DNA of 64,000 nt from Plantactinospora endophytica (lineage in GTDB: Bacteria; Actinomycetota; Actinomycetes; Mycobacteriales; Micromonosporaceae). Position numbers and translations under genes: made by a program. The stretch spans positions 248,001 through 312,000 of the forward strand of contig NZ_BONW01000044.1 in the NCBI RefSeq assembly GCF_016862915.1, written 5' to 3'. The notes beneath the pieces were generated by a model. It was given only the letters and a program-made list of their open reading frames with translations. It had not been told where the DNA came from and did no database searches. This document shows, one piece after another, positions 24,951 through 33,399 of this stretch (positions within the stretch are counted from its first letter, which is position 1; each line of letters opens with the position of its first letter).

Positions 24951-25253
24951 CAGTTCCGCCTGGCCGGACGGCGCGGCGGACCCGTCCGGCGGCACCCGTC
25001 GAGCCCCGTCCGACGTCACCCGTCACGCCCGCGGTCCGCCCCGGTCGTCGTCGCCGGTGGCATACCCCGGCCAGGTCGCCGCTATCCGGAGCCCGAACCG
25101 TTACCCGGCCCGTCCGACGGGTTTTTCCGGCCGTCCACACGGCGTTCCCCGAGGTACCCGCCGGTTTGCCCCCTCCGGCCCGTGTTGTAGCCCGCGCGCT
25201 GCGTCAAGTTAGGCTTTGCCCCTGACCGCTGTCGGCCAACCGAGGATGCCCCG
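24951..25253. promoter_or_regulatory. Divergent promoter region between heptose operon and mannosyltransferase gene
   Basis: About 300 bp with no gene. For the rightward gene a TAGGCT -10-like box sits at 25210-25215, about 40 bases before the ATG at 25254. For the leftward operon I see no clear promoter, and its start codon is itself uncertain. If the GTG at 25019 is used the gap shrinks to 234 bp. Confidence 0.4.
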
Positions 25254-26132
25254 ATGATCGAACCCGTACAGCTGCCCGCTCCCTGGCGGGATGTTCGCCT
25301 GACCGTCGTCGTCCCCACCTACAACGAGGCGGGGAACCTTCCGGTGCTGGTCGAGCGACTGCTCGCCCTGCCGCTGCCCGGGCTCAGCATTCTCGTCGCC
25401 GACGACAACTCCCCGGACGGCACCGGCGAGGTGGCGGACAAGCTCGCGATCGAGCACCCGGAGCGGATCCAGGTCGTGCACCGGGCCGGCAAGGAGGGGC
25501 TCGGGCGGGCGTACGTCGACGGGATCGGCCGGGCGCTGGAGGCCGGCGCGGAGTACGTCGCGCAGATGGACGCGGACCTGTCGCACCCGCCGGAGGCGCT
25601 GCCCGGGATGCTCGGTTCGTTGCTCTCCACCCAGGCCGGTGTGGTGATCGGTTCGCGTTACGTGCCCGGTGGGCAGCTCGACGAGGCGTGGCCGCTCTAC
25701 CGGCGGGTGCTCAGCGGCTGGGCCAACTTCTACGTGCACACCCTGCTCCAGGTGCGGATCCGGGACCTCACCGCCGGTTTCAAGATCTGGCGGGCCGACG
25801 CGCTGCGCGACATCGGCCTGCACCGGGTGCAGTCCAACGGCTACAGCTTCCAGGTCGAGATGCACTACCTGGCCACCAAGCTCGGGCACACCATCCTGGA
25901 GGTGCCGATCCGGTTCGAGGAGCGGCTGGACGGCGAGTCCAAGATGACCACGGCGACGAAGGTCGAGAGCGCCCTGATGCCGTTCAAGCTGCGCGGCCGG
26001 CACCGCAACATCACCCGCTCCGACGCCGGGCCGGCGGGGGCGGACGAGCCGTCCGACTCCACCCCGGACGAGTCGTCCCGATCTGGCGCGGACAAGTCGT
26101 CGCACTCCACCCCGGACGAGTCGTCCCGCTGA
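25254..26132 (+). CDS. Polyprenyl-phosphate mannose synthase (GT2, Ppm1/Dpm1 type)
   Basis: 292 residues. GT2 catalytic domain: LTVVVPTYNEAGNLPVLVE, VADDNSPDGTGEVAD, GLGRAYVDGIGRAL, the metal-binding DAD in QMDADLSHPPEAL, and YSFQVEMHYLATKLG. Makes polyprenyl-phosphate-mannose from GDP-mannose on the inner face of the membrane, the donor for protein O-mannosylation and lipomannan synthesis in actinomycetes. No Lnt-like domain as in mycobacterial Ppm1. The C-terminal 40 residues are Ser/Asp/Thr-rich with a duplicated STPDESSR. Divergent from the heptose operon, suggesting a common mannose/heptose glycan pathway. Confidence 0.93.
   Translation: MIEPVQLPAPWRDVRLTVVVPTYNEAGNLPVLVERLLALPLPGLSILVADDNSPDGTGEVADKLAIEHPERIQVVHRAGKEGLGRAYVDGIGRALEAGAEYVAQMDADLSHPPEALPGMLGSLLSTQAGVVIGSRYVPGGQLDEAWPLYRRVLSGWANFYVHTLLQVRIRDLTAGFKIWRADALRDIGLHRVQSNGYSFQVEMHYLATKLGHTILEVPIRFEERLDGESKMTTATKVESALMPFKLRGRHRNITRSDAGPAGADEPSDSTPDESSRSGADKSSHSTPDESSR
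26056..26128. repeat. 25-bp direct repeat in the mannose synthase tail
   Basis: Identical 25-bp copies at 26056-26080 and 26104-26128, spaced 48 bp apart (a multiple of three). They code the duplicated STPDESSR at the C-terminus. Confidence 0.9.
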
Positions 26133-26213
26133 CCCGGGGGCCGGCGTGACCTTGGCGGCCCGGCCCCGGCGCCGGCCGACCGGAAGATCGGGCCGGCACC
26201 GGGGACGGCGCGG

Positions 26214-26717
26214 TCAGCAGCCGCAGGTGTAGTAGAGGACGTCCCAGTGGTTGCCCTCGCGGGTGTAGAGGTTGCCCGAGGGCGCCCGGTACTGGTATCC
26301 CCAGCCGGAGATGTAGCCGACGTAGGTGTACGCGGCGGAGATGTAGTTCTGGGCGCAGGTGTTGAGCCCGAAGTCCACCTTGTAGCCGTTCCAGTGGCTG
26401 TAGGTGCCGCTGGCGTGTCCGGTCTCGGTGCCGGCGGTGATCGTGATCGCGCAGCCGCTGGCCCGCTTGAAGGTGATGATCCCGGTGATGGTGGCCTGCC
26501 GGATGCCCTCGAACGACGTGCAGGTGGGGTTGTTACGGTCGCTGCAACCACCGCTGGAGGTCCACGGCACGCCGGCGGCGCGCAGTTGCGAGGCCGCGTC
26601 GGAGTGGCTGATCGCGAACGCCGGCGTGGCGATGCCGAGCGCGGTGACGGTGGCCGCGAAGCCCGCGACGAGCAGGGTCAGCACGCGGCGGCGCAGGGTA
26701 CGACGGGTCGATGACAT
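26214..26717 (-). CDS. Secreted protein with LAS-metallopeptidase-like zinc motif
   Basis: 167 residues. A Sec signal peptide (RRTLRRRV, hydrophobic core, ATPAFA cleavage near residue 35) precedes a mature domain with six cysteines, two of them in the final CGC. The segment YSHWNGYKVDF has His-x6-Asp, and REGNHWD has Glu-x2-His-Trp. Together these are the zinc ligands and catalytic Glu spacing of the M15/LAS peptidases that cut peptidoglycan peptides. I recall a family of secreted actinobacterial proteins with this sequence, without a proven activity. Inference: a cell-wall hydrolase, or an inactive or differently acting relative. Confidence 0.85.
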   Translation of the reverse strand: MSSTRRTLRRRVLTLLVAGFAATVTALGIATPAFAISHSDAASQLRAAGVPWTSSGGCSDRNNPTCTSFEGIRQATITGIITFKRASGCAITITAGTETGHASGTYSHWNGYKVDFGLNTCAQNYISAAYTYVGYISGWGYQYRAPSGNLYTREGNHWDVLYYTCGC

Positions 26718-26870
26718 GGGGTTCTCCCGGTTCGCGCAAAGTGGGGGTTAAATATTTGCGAAACGGGGGCCGGCCCTGGCAACTTTCTACCATGCATTGA
26801 TCGCCACGCATAGCCGGAAGTTCCCGCCGCGCTCAGAAGCGCCGGCCACCGGGCCGGTCGGCGCGGCCGG
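26718..26870. other. Short intergenic, AT-richer patch upstream of the secreted protein gene
   Basis: No gene seen. Reading leftward, AAATATTTAA lies near 26757-26748 and could serve as -10 for the secreted protein gene. A loosely palindromic TGCGTGGCGATCAATGCA follows further upstream (near 26811-26794). Confidence 0.35.
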
Positions 26871-28472
26871 TCAGGCGTAGACGGCGCGCTGCGCCCGGCC
26901 GAGCACGGCGGCGTACGCCCGGCCGGTGAGCGCCCGGTCCCGGGCCAGCGCGGCCCGGGCCGCGTTCGCCCCCGGGCCGCCGTGCACACCGCCGCCCGGA
27001 TGCGCCGACGCACCGGCCAGGAACAACCGGTCGACCGGGGTGTCCGCCCGGCCCAGTCCGGGCACCGGGCGCAGGAAGAGCTGCTGGTACGCGGCCGACG
27101 TGCCGCCGCCCACCGCACCGCCGACCAGGCTCGGATTTCCCGCCGTCAACTCGGCCGGCCCGGCGACGTGCCGGGCTTTGACGAGCCGACCGAAACCGGG
27201 CGCCGCCCGCTCCAGTACCGCCTCGATCCGCGCGACGTGCGTCTCGATCTCCGCCGCCCGCCAACTCCGCCGGAACGGCAGGTGGGTGTACGCCCACAGC
27301 GACTCGGTGCCGGCCGGCGAGCGGCTCGGGTCCGCCACCGTCAACTGCCCGGCCAGCACGAACGGCTCGGCCGGCAACTCGCCGCGGTGCAGCGCCGCCG
27401 CGTACCGGGACAGGTCGGCGAGGTCGCCGCCCAGGTGCACGGTGCCGGCACCGGCCACCGCCGGATCCCGCCACGGCACCGGGCCGGCCAACGCCCAGTC
27501 CACTTTGACCGTCGAGCCGTCCCAGCGGAAGTGCGCCAGATCCGCCACCAGCCGGGGTGGCAGCCGCGCGGCGCCGACCAGGTCGAGGAAGAGCGCCGGG
27601 GCCGGCACGTCGGCCAGTACCGCCCGACGGGCCCGCCAGAGCAGACCGTCGGCCGAGCGCACCCCGACAGCCCGGTTCCGGGCCACCAGGATCCGGTCGA
27701 CCGGGGTGTACGGGCGCAGCCGCCCACCCCGGTCGCGCAGCCGGGCCACCAGCGCGTCGGTGATCCGCTGCGCCCCGCCGACCGGCACCGGCCAGCCCAC
27801 CTGCTGACCCAGCATGGCGAGCAGCCAGCCGTACACCCCGGAACCGGGCTCGTCCGGGGACAGGTCGGTGTGCAACGCGCAGCCGGTGAGCAGGGCCGGC
27901 CCACCGGAGCCGGTGAAGAGTTCGACACCGAGCCGGGAACTGGGAAGTACCAGCCGGCGGGCCAGTCGCAGCATCCCGGCCGTACGCAGTCGGCGGGCGA
28001 GCGCCAGGCCGCCGCGTACCGGCGGGAACGGGGTGAAGAGCGCGTCGAGCAGCGGCGCGGAGATCTGCCGCCACTGCGCGTACGCGTCGAGCCACCGCTC
28101 GCCGTCCCCGGCGCCGAACCGCGCCACGGAGGCCGCGGTGACCTCGGGATCGCGGTTGAGCAGCACCGCGCCGCCGTCCGGGAAGAGGTGCGCCAGCACG
28201 TCCGGCGCGTGCCGCCAGGTCAGGCCGTAGCCGTCCAGCCCCAGCCGGCGCAGCACCGGCGAGGCGTAGCCGAGCGGATAGAAGGCGCTGTAGAGGTCGC
28301 TCAAATAGCCCGGGGCGGTCACCTCGGCCGACCGGACCGCACCGCCCGGCTCGCGGGTCGCCTCCAGCACCAGGACGTCCCAGCCGGCGTCCGCGAGCAG
28401 GTTCGCGGCGACCAGACCGTTGTGTCCCGCTCCGACGACGACCGCGTCGGCGGTGTCCCCGAGCACCGTCAT
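26871..28472 (-). CDS. FAD-dependent oxidoreductase, phytoene-desaturase-like (PYROXD2 group)
   Basis: 533 residues. Rossmann FAD motif VVVGAGHNGLVAANLLADAG at the N-terminus, ahead of EATREPGGAVRS, where Glu binds the ribose. The C-terminal FAD segment is FLAGASAHPGGGVHGGPGANAAR. The layout is that of the NAD(P)/FAD oxidoreductases related to carotenoid desaturases and to animal PYROXD2, whose substrates are mostly unknown. No carotenoid genes are near. Divergent from the aldehyde dehydrogenase gene. Confidence 0.9.
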   Translation of the reverse strand: MTVLGDTADAVVVGAGHNGLVAANLLADAGWDVLVLEATREPGGAVRSAEVTAPGYLSDLYSAFYPLGYASPVLRRLGLDGYGLTWRHAPDVLAHLFPDGGAVLLNRDPEVTAASVARFGAGDGERWLDAYAQWRQISAPLLDALFTPFPPVRGGLALARRLRTAGMLRLARRLVLPSSRLGVELFTGSGGPALLTGCALHTDLSPDEPGSGVYGWLLAMLGQQVGWPVPVGGAQRITDALVARLRDRGGRLRPYTPVDRILVARNRAVGVRSADGLLWRARRAVLADVPAPALFLDLVGAARLPPRLVADLAHFRWDGSTVKVDWALAGPVPWRDPAVAGAGTVHLGGDLADLSRYAAALHRGELPAEPFVLAGQLTVADPSRSPAGTESLWAYTHLPFRRSWRAAEIETHVARIEAVLERAAPGFGRLVKARHVAGPAELTAGNPSLVGGAVGGGTSAAYQQLFLRPVPGLGRADTPVDRLFLAGASAHPGGGVHGGPGANAARAALARDRALTGRAYAAVLGRAQRAVYA

Positions 28473-28583
28473 CCGTGCACCCTAACCCGGGCGGACGGGC
28501 CGGCCGGGCGCCACCGGCCCGACCCGGTCGTCAGGTCCGGCGGCATCGCCGGCCAGTCCCTGGAACACGGGTGAAACAGGATA

Positions 28584-28608
28584 GTTTGGACCGCCCGGAC
28601 CGGGGCAA
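28584..28608 (+). promoter_or_regulatory. Possible stress-type promoter of the aldehyde dehydrogenase gene
   Basis: GTTT at 28584-28587, 15 bases, then GGGCAA at 28603-28608, one base off the GGGTAA-type -10. It ends 10 bases before the ATG at 28619. A SigR-like GGAAC-N16-AGTTT reading is also possible in the same place. Confidence 0.3.
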
Positions 28609-28618
28609 ACTGCGCTCC

Positions 28619-30058
28619 ATGTATCAGGTCCAGCAGCTCATCGCCGGAGTGTGGGACGGCAGCGGCGACGCCGGGTGGTTGACAGTGCTCGATCCGGCCG
28701 ACGGTACCCCGGTCACCCGCCAGCCGGTGGCCACCGAGGCCGAGGTGGAGGCGGCGGTCAAGGCGGCCCGGGCGGTCGCGCCCCGGTGGGCCCGGACCGC
28801 ACCCGCCGAGCGCGCGGCGGCGATCGGTCGGGCGGCGGACGCGATCGAGGCGGTGGCCGACCGGCTGGCCGAGGCCGAGACCGCCGAGATGGGCCGGCCA
28901 CTGGCCGCCGCCCGGGGCGGGGTGCAGGCGGGCGTGTCGACGCTGCGCCAGTACGCCCAACTCGCCCCGGTGCGCGGTGGCCGCACCCTCGGCGGCGACG
29001 CCGACGCGATCGACCTGATGGTGCCGCAGCCGCGCGGCGTCGTCGCGGTCGTCACGCCCTGGAACGACCCGGTCGCAGTCTCCTGCGGCCTGCTCGGCGC
29101 GGCCCTGGCCACCGGGAACACGGTCGTCTACAAGCCGAGCGAGCGGAGCCCGGCCAGCGGCTGGCTGCTGGCCCGGCTGCTCGACGAACACCTGCCGTCC
29201 GGGGTGCTGTCGCTGCTGACCGGCGACGCACCGGTGGGCGCCGCGCTGGCCGGGCAGGAGGTCGACGTGGTGGCGCACGTCGGTTCGACCGCCACCGGCC
29301 GGACGATCGCCGCCGCCTGCGCCCGTACCGGTGCGAAGGCGCTGCTGGAGAACGGTGGCAGCGACCCGCTGATCGTCGACGACGACGTCGACCCGCGCTG
29401 GGCCGCCGAGCAGGCGGCGATCGGGGCGTTCACCAACGCCGGCCAGCTCTGCGTCGCGGTGGAGCGGATCTACGTGCTGCGGTCCGTGGCGACCCGGTTC
29501 CTCGGTGCGCTGGTGGAGCGGGCCGGGGCGCTGCGCTCGGGACCCGGGCGGGACCCGCTCAGCGAACTCGGGCCACTCGTCGACCGGCGGCACCGGGAGC
29601 ACGTGCACGAGCAGGTCCGGGCGGCGGTCGCGGACGGTGCCAGCGTGCTGTCCGGCGGCGTCGTACCGGACGGACCCGGCGCCTTCTATCCGCCCACGGT
29701 GCTGACCGAGTGCACCGACCAGATGGCGGTGATGCGGGAGGAGACCTTCGGTCCGGTGGCCCCGGTGATGGTGGTGAACTCGTTCGACGAGGCGCTGTCC
29801 CGGGCGTCGTACTCGCCGTACGGGCTGGCGGCGACGGTGCTGACCGGGTCGATGAGCCACGCGCAGCGGGCCTGGCGGGAGCTGCCGGTCGGCACCGTGA
29901 AGGTCAACGCCGTATTCGGCGGGGCGCCGGGCGGCGCCGCACAGCCCCGGGGCGGCAGCGGCCAGGGTTTCGGGTACGGCCCGGAGCTGCTGGACGAGCT
30001 GACCGCCACCAAGGCGGTGCACATCGAGGGGCCGGGCGGGGAGGGCGGGCGGTGGTGA
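28619..30058 (+). CDS. NAD(P)-dependent aldehyde dehydrogenase
   Basis: 479 residues, full ALDH length. VVTPWNDP with Asn149 for the oxyanion, YKPSERSP with the cofactor lysine, GSTATGRTI in the nucleotide loop, ALLENGGSDP with catalytic Glu244 and NAGQLCVAVERIYV with nucleophile Cys278, then EETFGPVAPV. Oxidises an aldehyde to the acid; substrate not evident. The tail is Gly/Glu-rich. Divergent from the FAD oxidoreductase. Confidence 0.95.
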   Translation: MYQVQQLIAGVWDGSGDAGWLTVLDPADGTPVTRQPVATEAEVEAAVKAARAVAPRWARTAPAERAAAIGRAADAIEAVADRLAEAETAEMGRPLAAARGGVQAGVSTLRQYAQLAPVRGGRTLGGDADAIDLMVPQPRGVVAVVTPWNDPVAVSCGLLGAALATGNTVVYKPSERSPASGWLLARLLDEHLPSGVLSLLTGDAPVGAALAGQEVDVVAHVGSTATGRTIAAACARTGAKALLENGGSDPLIVDDDVDPRWAAEQAAIGAFTNAGQLCVAVERIYVLRSVATRFLGALVERAGALRSGPGRDPLSELGPLVDRRHREHVHEQVRAAVADGASVLSGGVVPDGPGAFYPPTVLTECTDQMAVMREETFGPVAPVMVVNSFDEALSRASYSPYGLAATVLTGSMSHAQRAWRELPVGTVKVNAVFGGAPGGAAQPRGGSGQGFGYGPELLDELTATKAVHIEGPGGEGGRW

Positions 30059-30190
30059 GTGGCGCCCGGTGGAAGTGACGCCCCCGGCCGACCGCTCGTC
30101 GCCCGTCCCGCCGGGTGGCAACATCGGCCGACCGGCCGGCGCGATCCCCCCGACGTCGCGCCGGCCGACAGCGGCTCGCCGGTGCCGTGG

Positions 30191-30613
30191 TCAGCGGCGG
30201 TTCCGGCCCTTCTCCCGACCACGTGCCGCAGCGGTGTTCCGGTTGTTCGCCTTCTGGATCGCGCCGACCAGTTCGGCCTTGGTCATCCGGGACCGGCCCT
30301 TGACGTCAAGCCGCCTGGCCACCTCCATCAGGTGCTCCTTCGGCGCGTTGGCGTCCACGCCACCGGCGGTCGGCGCACGCCGGGCCGGCCCACCCCCGGC
30401 CGCCTGCTCGTCGCTCGGGCCCTTCCGCCCCTTCGGTTCCCAGTGGTCGCCGACCTTCTCGAACGAGTGCTTGAGCGCGGCGTACGCGGTCCGGTGCGAC
30501 CGTTGCCCCTCGCCGTACGTCCCGACCGCCGAGTCGTGGGTCTTCGCCCAGGTGTCCTGGGCCTTCTCCGGCGAACGTCGCAGGGTACTGGGCAGAACCT
30601 CGCGTCCGGGCAT
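30191..30613 (-). CDS. ChaB-family protein with Rho-N-like C-terminus
   Basis: 140 residues. The first 60 (LPSTLRRSPEKAQDTWAKTHDSAV, then HRTAYAALKHSFEKVGDHW) form the ChaB domain, a small helical fold found in cation-transport regulator ChaB and in many actinobacterial stress proteins. After a Gly/Ala linker, residues 92-125 (KEHLMEVARRLDVKGRSRMTKAELVGAI) match the Rho N-terminal/SAP-type nucleic-acid-binding helix pair, and the tail is strongly basic. The ATG follows GGAGGAGG. A GTTT-N14-GGGAAA promoter lies upstream at 30686-30663, on the same strand. Function unproved; DNA or RNA binding is likely. Confidence 0.9.
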   Translation of the reverse strand: MPGREVLPSTLRRSPEKAQDTWAKTHDSAVGTYGEGQRSHRTAYAALKHSFEKVGDHWEPKGRKGPSDEQAAGGGPARRAPTAGGVDANAPKEHLMEVARRLDVKGRSRMTKAELVGAIQKANNRNTAAARGREKGRNRR

Positions 30614-30662
30614 GATCTTCCTCCTCCGGATCGTCGTCTCCGTGGTCCGGTCCGTGGTTCGG

Positions 30663-30686
30663 TTTCCCGAGTCACCGGCCGCAAAC
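30663..30686 (-). promoter_or_regulatory. SigB/SigF-type promoter of the ChaB-like gene
   Basis: Reading leftward, GTTT (30686-30683), 14 bases, GGGAAA (30668-30663), 50 bases before the ATG at 30613. Agrees with the actinobacterial general-stress promoter pattern GTTT-N14-16-GGGtaa apart from one -10 base. Confidence 0.5.
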
Positions 30687-30740
30687 CCGGTGCGCCTCGG
30701 TCGCCCGGCCGGCACGACGCGGCGGTAGACCACGCCCGGA

Positions 30741-30766
30741 GTTTGTGCATTTCCCGCCCTGGGTAC
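30741..30766 (+). promoter_or_regulatory. SigB/SigF-type promoter of the yihY gene
   Basis: GTTT at 30741-30744, 16 bases, GGGTAC at 30761-30766, 67 bases before the ATG at 30833. A close match to the stress promoter consensus, divergent from the ChaB promoter 55 bp away. Confidence 0.6.
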
Positions 30767-30832
30767 CGGGCAGCGCAACCACAGCCGTGACCCGACGTCG
30801 GCACGGCTGGCCCGGGCGACGAGGGGGCGAGC

Positions 30833-31816
30833 ATGGCGTCGACCACCGAACCGGCCCCGACCTCATCCGGAGCGGACCGGCGCATCCCAGGTCATCTACG
30901 CCAGTTGCGCTGGTCCACCTGGCGGGGCGTACTGGTCCGGAGCGTACGCAGCTTCATGGCGGACAACTGCGCCGACTGGGCCGCCGCGCTGACCTACTAC
31001 GGCACACTGGCGCTGTTCCCGTCCGCGATCGTGATCGTGGCCCTGGTCGGCCTGGTCTCCAAGGGCGAACAGACCATCGACACCATCGCCGGGCTCGCCC
31101 GGGACGTCGGCGCCGGCTCGGTGGTGGCCAACGACGGCGTGCTGCGGGTACTGCGGGAAGTGGTCGACAGCCAGGGCTCGGCGAAGGTACTGCTGAGCTT
31201 CGGTCTGGTGGCGGCGCTCTGGTCGGCCGCCGGCTACGTCGGGGCGTTCACCCGGGCCTCCAACGCGATCTACGGGGTCGCCGAGGGCCGCCCCTTCTAC
31301 CTGCTACGTCCGCTCCAACTCGGGTTGACCGCGATCGCGCTGCTGCTGCTCGCGGTGGTGGCGACGGGGCTGATCGTGAGCGGCCCGGTCACCGACGCGG
31401 TCGGCAACGCGCTCAACCTCGGGAACGCGCCCCGGACCGCCTGGACGGTCGCCAAGTGGCCGGTCCTGGTGGCCATCATGATGCTGCTGCTCTCGCTGCT
31501 GTTCTGGATCGCGCCGAACGTCAGGCAACCCCGGTTCCGCTGGCTCACGGTCGGCGGCGCGGTCGCCCTCGTGTCCTGGGCGATCGTCTCGGCCGGCTTC
31601 GGCTTCTACGTCTCCCGGTTCGACTCCTACAACGTCACCTACGGCAGTCTCGGCGCCATCATCGCCTTCCTCGTCTGGCTCTACCTCTCCAACTGCGCGG
31701 TGATGCTCGGTGTGGAGATCAATGCCGAGGTGCAGCGCGGCCGGGCCCTCCAGGGCGGCGCCGAGCCGCCGGTGGAACCGGCGCTGCCGCCGAAATCCCC
31801 GCCGGACCCGGCGTAG
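30833..31816 (+). CDS. YihY/BrkB family membrane protein
   Basis: 327 residues, six transmembrane helices, family length. Typical segments: NCADWAAALTYYGTLALFPSAI, LLSFGLVAALWSAAGYVGAF, and YGSLGAIIAFLVWLYLSNCAVMLGVEINAE near the end. The family was once called RNase BN by mistake; it is an integral membrane protein with no agreed function. The C-terminus is Pro-rich. Preceded by a general-stress-type promoter. Confidence 0.93.
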   Translation: MASTTEPAPTSSGADRRIPGHLRQLRWSTWRGVLVRSVRSFMADNCADWAAALTYYGTLALFPSAIVIVALVGLVSKGEQTIDTIAGLARDVGAGSVVANDGVLRVLREVVDSQGSAKVLLSFGLVAALWSAAGYVGAFTRASNAIYGVAEGRPFYLLRPLQLGLTAIALLLLAVVATGLIVSGPVTDAVGNALNLGNAPRTAWTVAKWPVLVAIMMLLLSLLFWIAPNVRQPRFRWLTVGGAVALVSWAIVSAGFGFYVSRFDSYNVTYGSLGAIIAFLVWLYLSNCAVMLGVEINAEVQRGRALQGGAEPPVEPALPPKSPPDPA

Positions 31817-31915
31817 TCTCCGCCCGGCCCGTCTCGGTGAAGATCCAGCCGAAGCAGTTCGCGGACGCGACGAGATCCGCGCCGGACTCCTGACGCCGGT
31901 CGCTGGGTCCGTGCC

Positions 31916-31940
31916 GTTTAGCTCGATTCCCCTCGGGTAG
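31916..31940 (+). promoter_or_regulatory. SigB/SigF-type promoter of the DUF2795 gene
   Basis: GTTT at 31916-31919, 15 bases, GGGTAG at 31935-31940, ending 10 bases before the ATG at 31951. The short spacing would make the transcript nearly leaderless. Confidence 0.6.
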
Positions 31941-31950
31941 CGCATTAGGT

Positions 31951-32361
31951 ATGGAACGTGGGAACAGCAAGCACGGTCCCCGGTTGGACGAGGAAATGGG
32001 CCGGGAGGTGAAGGGCACGGTGCAGAACGCCGCCGGCGGTCGCGCGGAGGAGTGGCGCGAACCCGAGCCGGCCGGCGAGGACCAGCCCGGCATCACCAGG
32101 GCGCCGAGCAACGACACCCGGGCCGGTGCACCGCAGGGCATGACCTCGGAGGAGGTCGAGCAGCGGAGCCGGCTGGGCCGGTTCATCCCGCTCTCCGCGC
32201 TGCCCGGCGACCGGGAGAGCCTGCGCCGCAGCGCCGAGGAGAACGAGGCGCCGGACGACGTACTCGCCCAGCTGGACCAACTGCCGCCAGGTGACCAGTT
32301 CCAGACCGTCTCCGAGGTGTGGGCCGCCCTCGGGCACGCGAACGAGACCCACCGCTGGTGA
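31951..32361 (+). CDS. DUF2795 protein
   Basis: 136 residues, highly charged. The N-terminal 60 residues are disordered (RLDEEMGREVKGTVQ and similar). The DUF2795-type fold follows at about 64-130: SRLGRFIPLSALPGDRESL, then EAPDDVLAQLDQLPPGDQFQTVSEVWAAL. The family is common in stress islands of actinomycetes and has no known function. Probably one transcript with the SRPBCC gene 73 bp downstream. Confidence 0.85.
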   Translation: MERGNSKHGPRLDEEMGREVKGTVQNAAGGRAEEWREPEPAGEDQPGITRAPSNDTRAGAPQGMTSEEVEQRSRLGRFIPLSALPGDRESLRRSAEENEAPDDVLAQLDQLPPGDQFQTVSEVWAALGHANETHRW

Positions 32362-32434
32362 CCCACCCCCGGGAGACCAACCAACCAGCAGCACAGTGGC
32401 CCATTCGTAGACCGACCGACAAGGAGGATGCCAG

Positions 32435-32896
32435 ATGAGTGGCGTGACCAAGTCCGTCGACGTTGCGGTACCGATCCGGACCGCGTACGACCAGTGGACC
32501 CAGTTCGAGGACTTTCCGCAGTTCATGGAGGGCGTCGAGGAGGTCCGGCAGATGTCGGACACCATGACGCACTGGAAGGTCGAGATCGGCGGGGTCAACC
32601 GCGAGTTCGACGCGAGGATCACCGAACAGTTGCCCGACGAGCGGGTGGCCTGGACCTCGACCGACGGCACCAGGCAGGCCGGCGTGGTGACCTTCCACCG
32701 GCTCGACGAGAACCACACCCGGGTGACCGCCCAGATGGACTTCGAGCCGCAGGGGATCGCCGAGAAGGCCGGCGACAAGCTGGGCATGGTGGACCGGCGG
32801 ATCGCCGGTGACCTGCAACGCTTCAAGGAGTTCATCGAGCGGCGTGGCGCCGAGACCGGCGCCTGGCGCGGCGAGGTGTCCCGGCCGCAGCCGTAG
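32435..32896 (+). CDS. SRPBCC (START-like/polyketide cyclase) family protein
   Basis: 153 residues. Opens VTKSVDVAVPIRTAYDQWTQFEDFPQFMEGV, the strand-helix-helix start of the SRPBCC hydrophobic-cavity fold, with WTSTDGTRQAGVVTFHRLDE in the middle and a long C-terminal helix. This group (COG5637-like) occurs in stress gene sets of actinomycetes; ligand unknown. The ATG follows AAGGAGG. Ended by the terminator at 32918-32952. Confidence 0.92.
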   Translation: MSGVTKSVDVAVPIRTAYDQWTQFEDFPQFMEGVEEVRQMSDTMTHWKVEIGGVNREFDARITEQLPDERVAWTSTDGTRQAGVVTFHRLDENHTRVTAQMDFEPQGIAEKAGDKLGMVDRRIAGDLQRFKEFIERRGAETGAWRGEVSRPQP

Positions 32897-32917
32897 CCCG
32901 GTCGGGTTCGCGCATGC

Positions 32918-32952
32918 ACGGCCGCCGGGAGGAACCTCCTCCCGGCGGCCGT
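32918..32952 (+). terminator. Intrinsic terminator, perfect 16-bp stem
   Basis: Arms 32918-32933 and 32937-32952 are perfectly complementary around a 3-base loop. It follows the SRPBCC stop by 22 bases. Being symmetric it could act on either strand. Confidence 0.88.
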
Positions 32953-32998
32953 TGCCGGCCACCTGTCCGACCCCGGCTGGTACGGGTGGATCGGCGGC

Positions 32999-33024
32999 GT
33001 TTGCCCCTCGGGCCGGCCGGGTAG
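32999..33024 (+). promoter_or_regulatory. SigB/SigF-type promoter of the small acidic protein gene
   Basis: GTTT at 32999-33002, 16 bases, GGGTAG at 33019-33024, ending 10 bases before the ATG at 33035: the same spacing as at the DUF2795 gene. Confidence 0.55.
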
Positions 33025-33034
33025 GGCGACAGGC

Positions 33035-33295
33035 ATGACCGACAGGGACAGGCACGTCTGGCGGGACGAGGAGCGGCTGCCGCTGCACGAGTTGGAGGGG
33101 GCGATGGGGGCGTCGACGCCCGACGGGCAGGTCGACGACGTCACCGGCAACGAGGCGGGCGCGGAGTCCGCGTTCGGCCACGGCGCGGACGCCGACGAAC
33201 CGGACCCGGCGTACGCCGAGGAGCAGGCCGGGCAACTGAGCGACGAACAGCGCCGGTACCGGCCGTCGACCACCGGGCGATCCGGGCCGCACTGA
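33035..33295 (+). CDS. Small acidic hydrophilic protein, unknown function
   Basis: 86 residues, rich in Asp, Glu, Gly and Ala with no hydrophobic core, so probably disordered, in the manner of some desiccation or stress proteins. The middle (NEAGAESAFGHGADADEPDPAY) is repetitive in character but not a true repeat. No ribosome site; the promoter at 32999-33024 suggests a nearly leaderless transcript. No family recognised. Confidence 0.65.
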   Translation: MTDRDRHVWRDEERLPLHELEGAMGASTPDGQVDDVTGNEAGAESAFGHGADADEPDPAYAEEQAGQLSDEQRRYRPSTTGRSGPH

Positions 33296-33399
33296 CCTCC
33301 CGGCGACCCGGGCAGCACTGTCCCGGCGATCCCGGCCGTGCTGATATCCCGGCGTCCCGCCCGCGTGAATCCGGTCGGGCCGTACCGGCGCCGCGTGGA

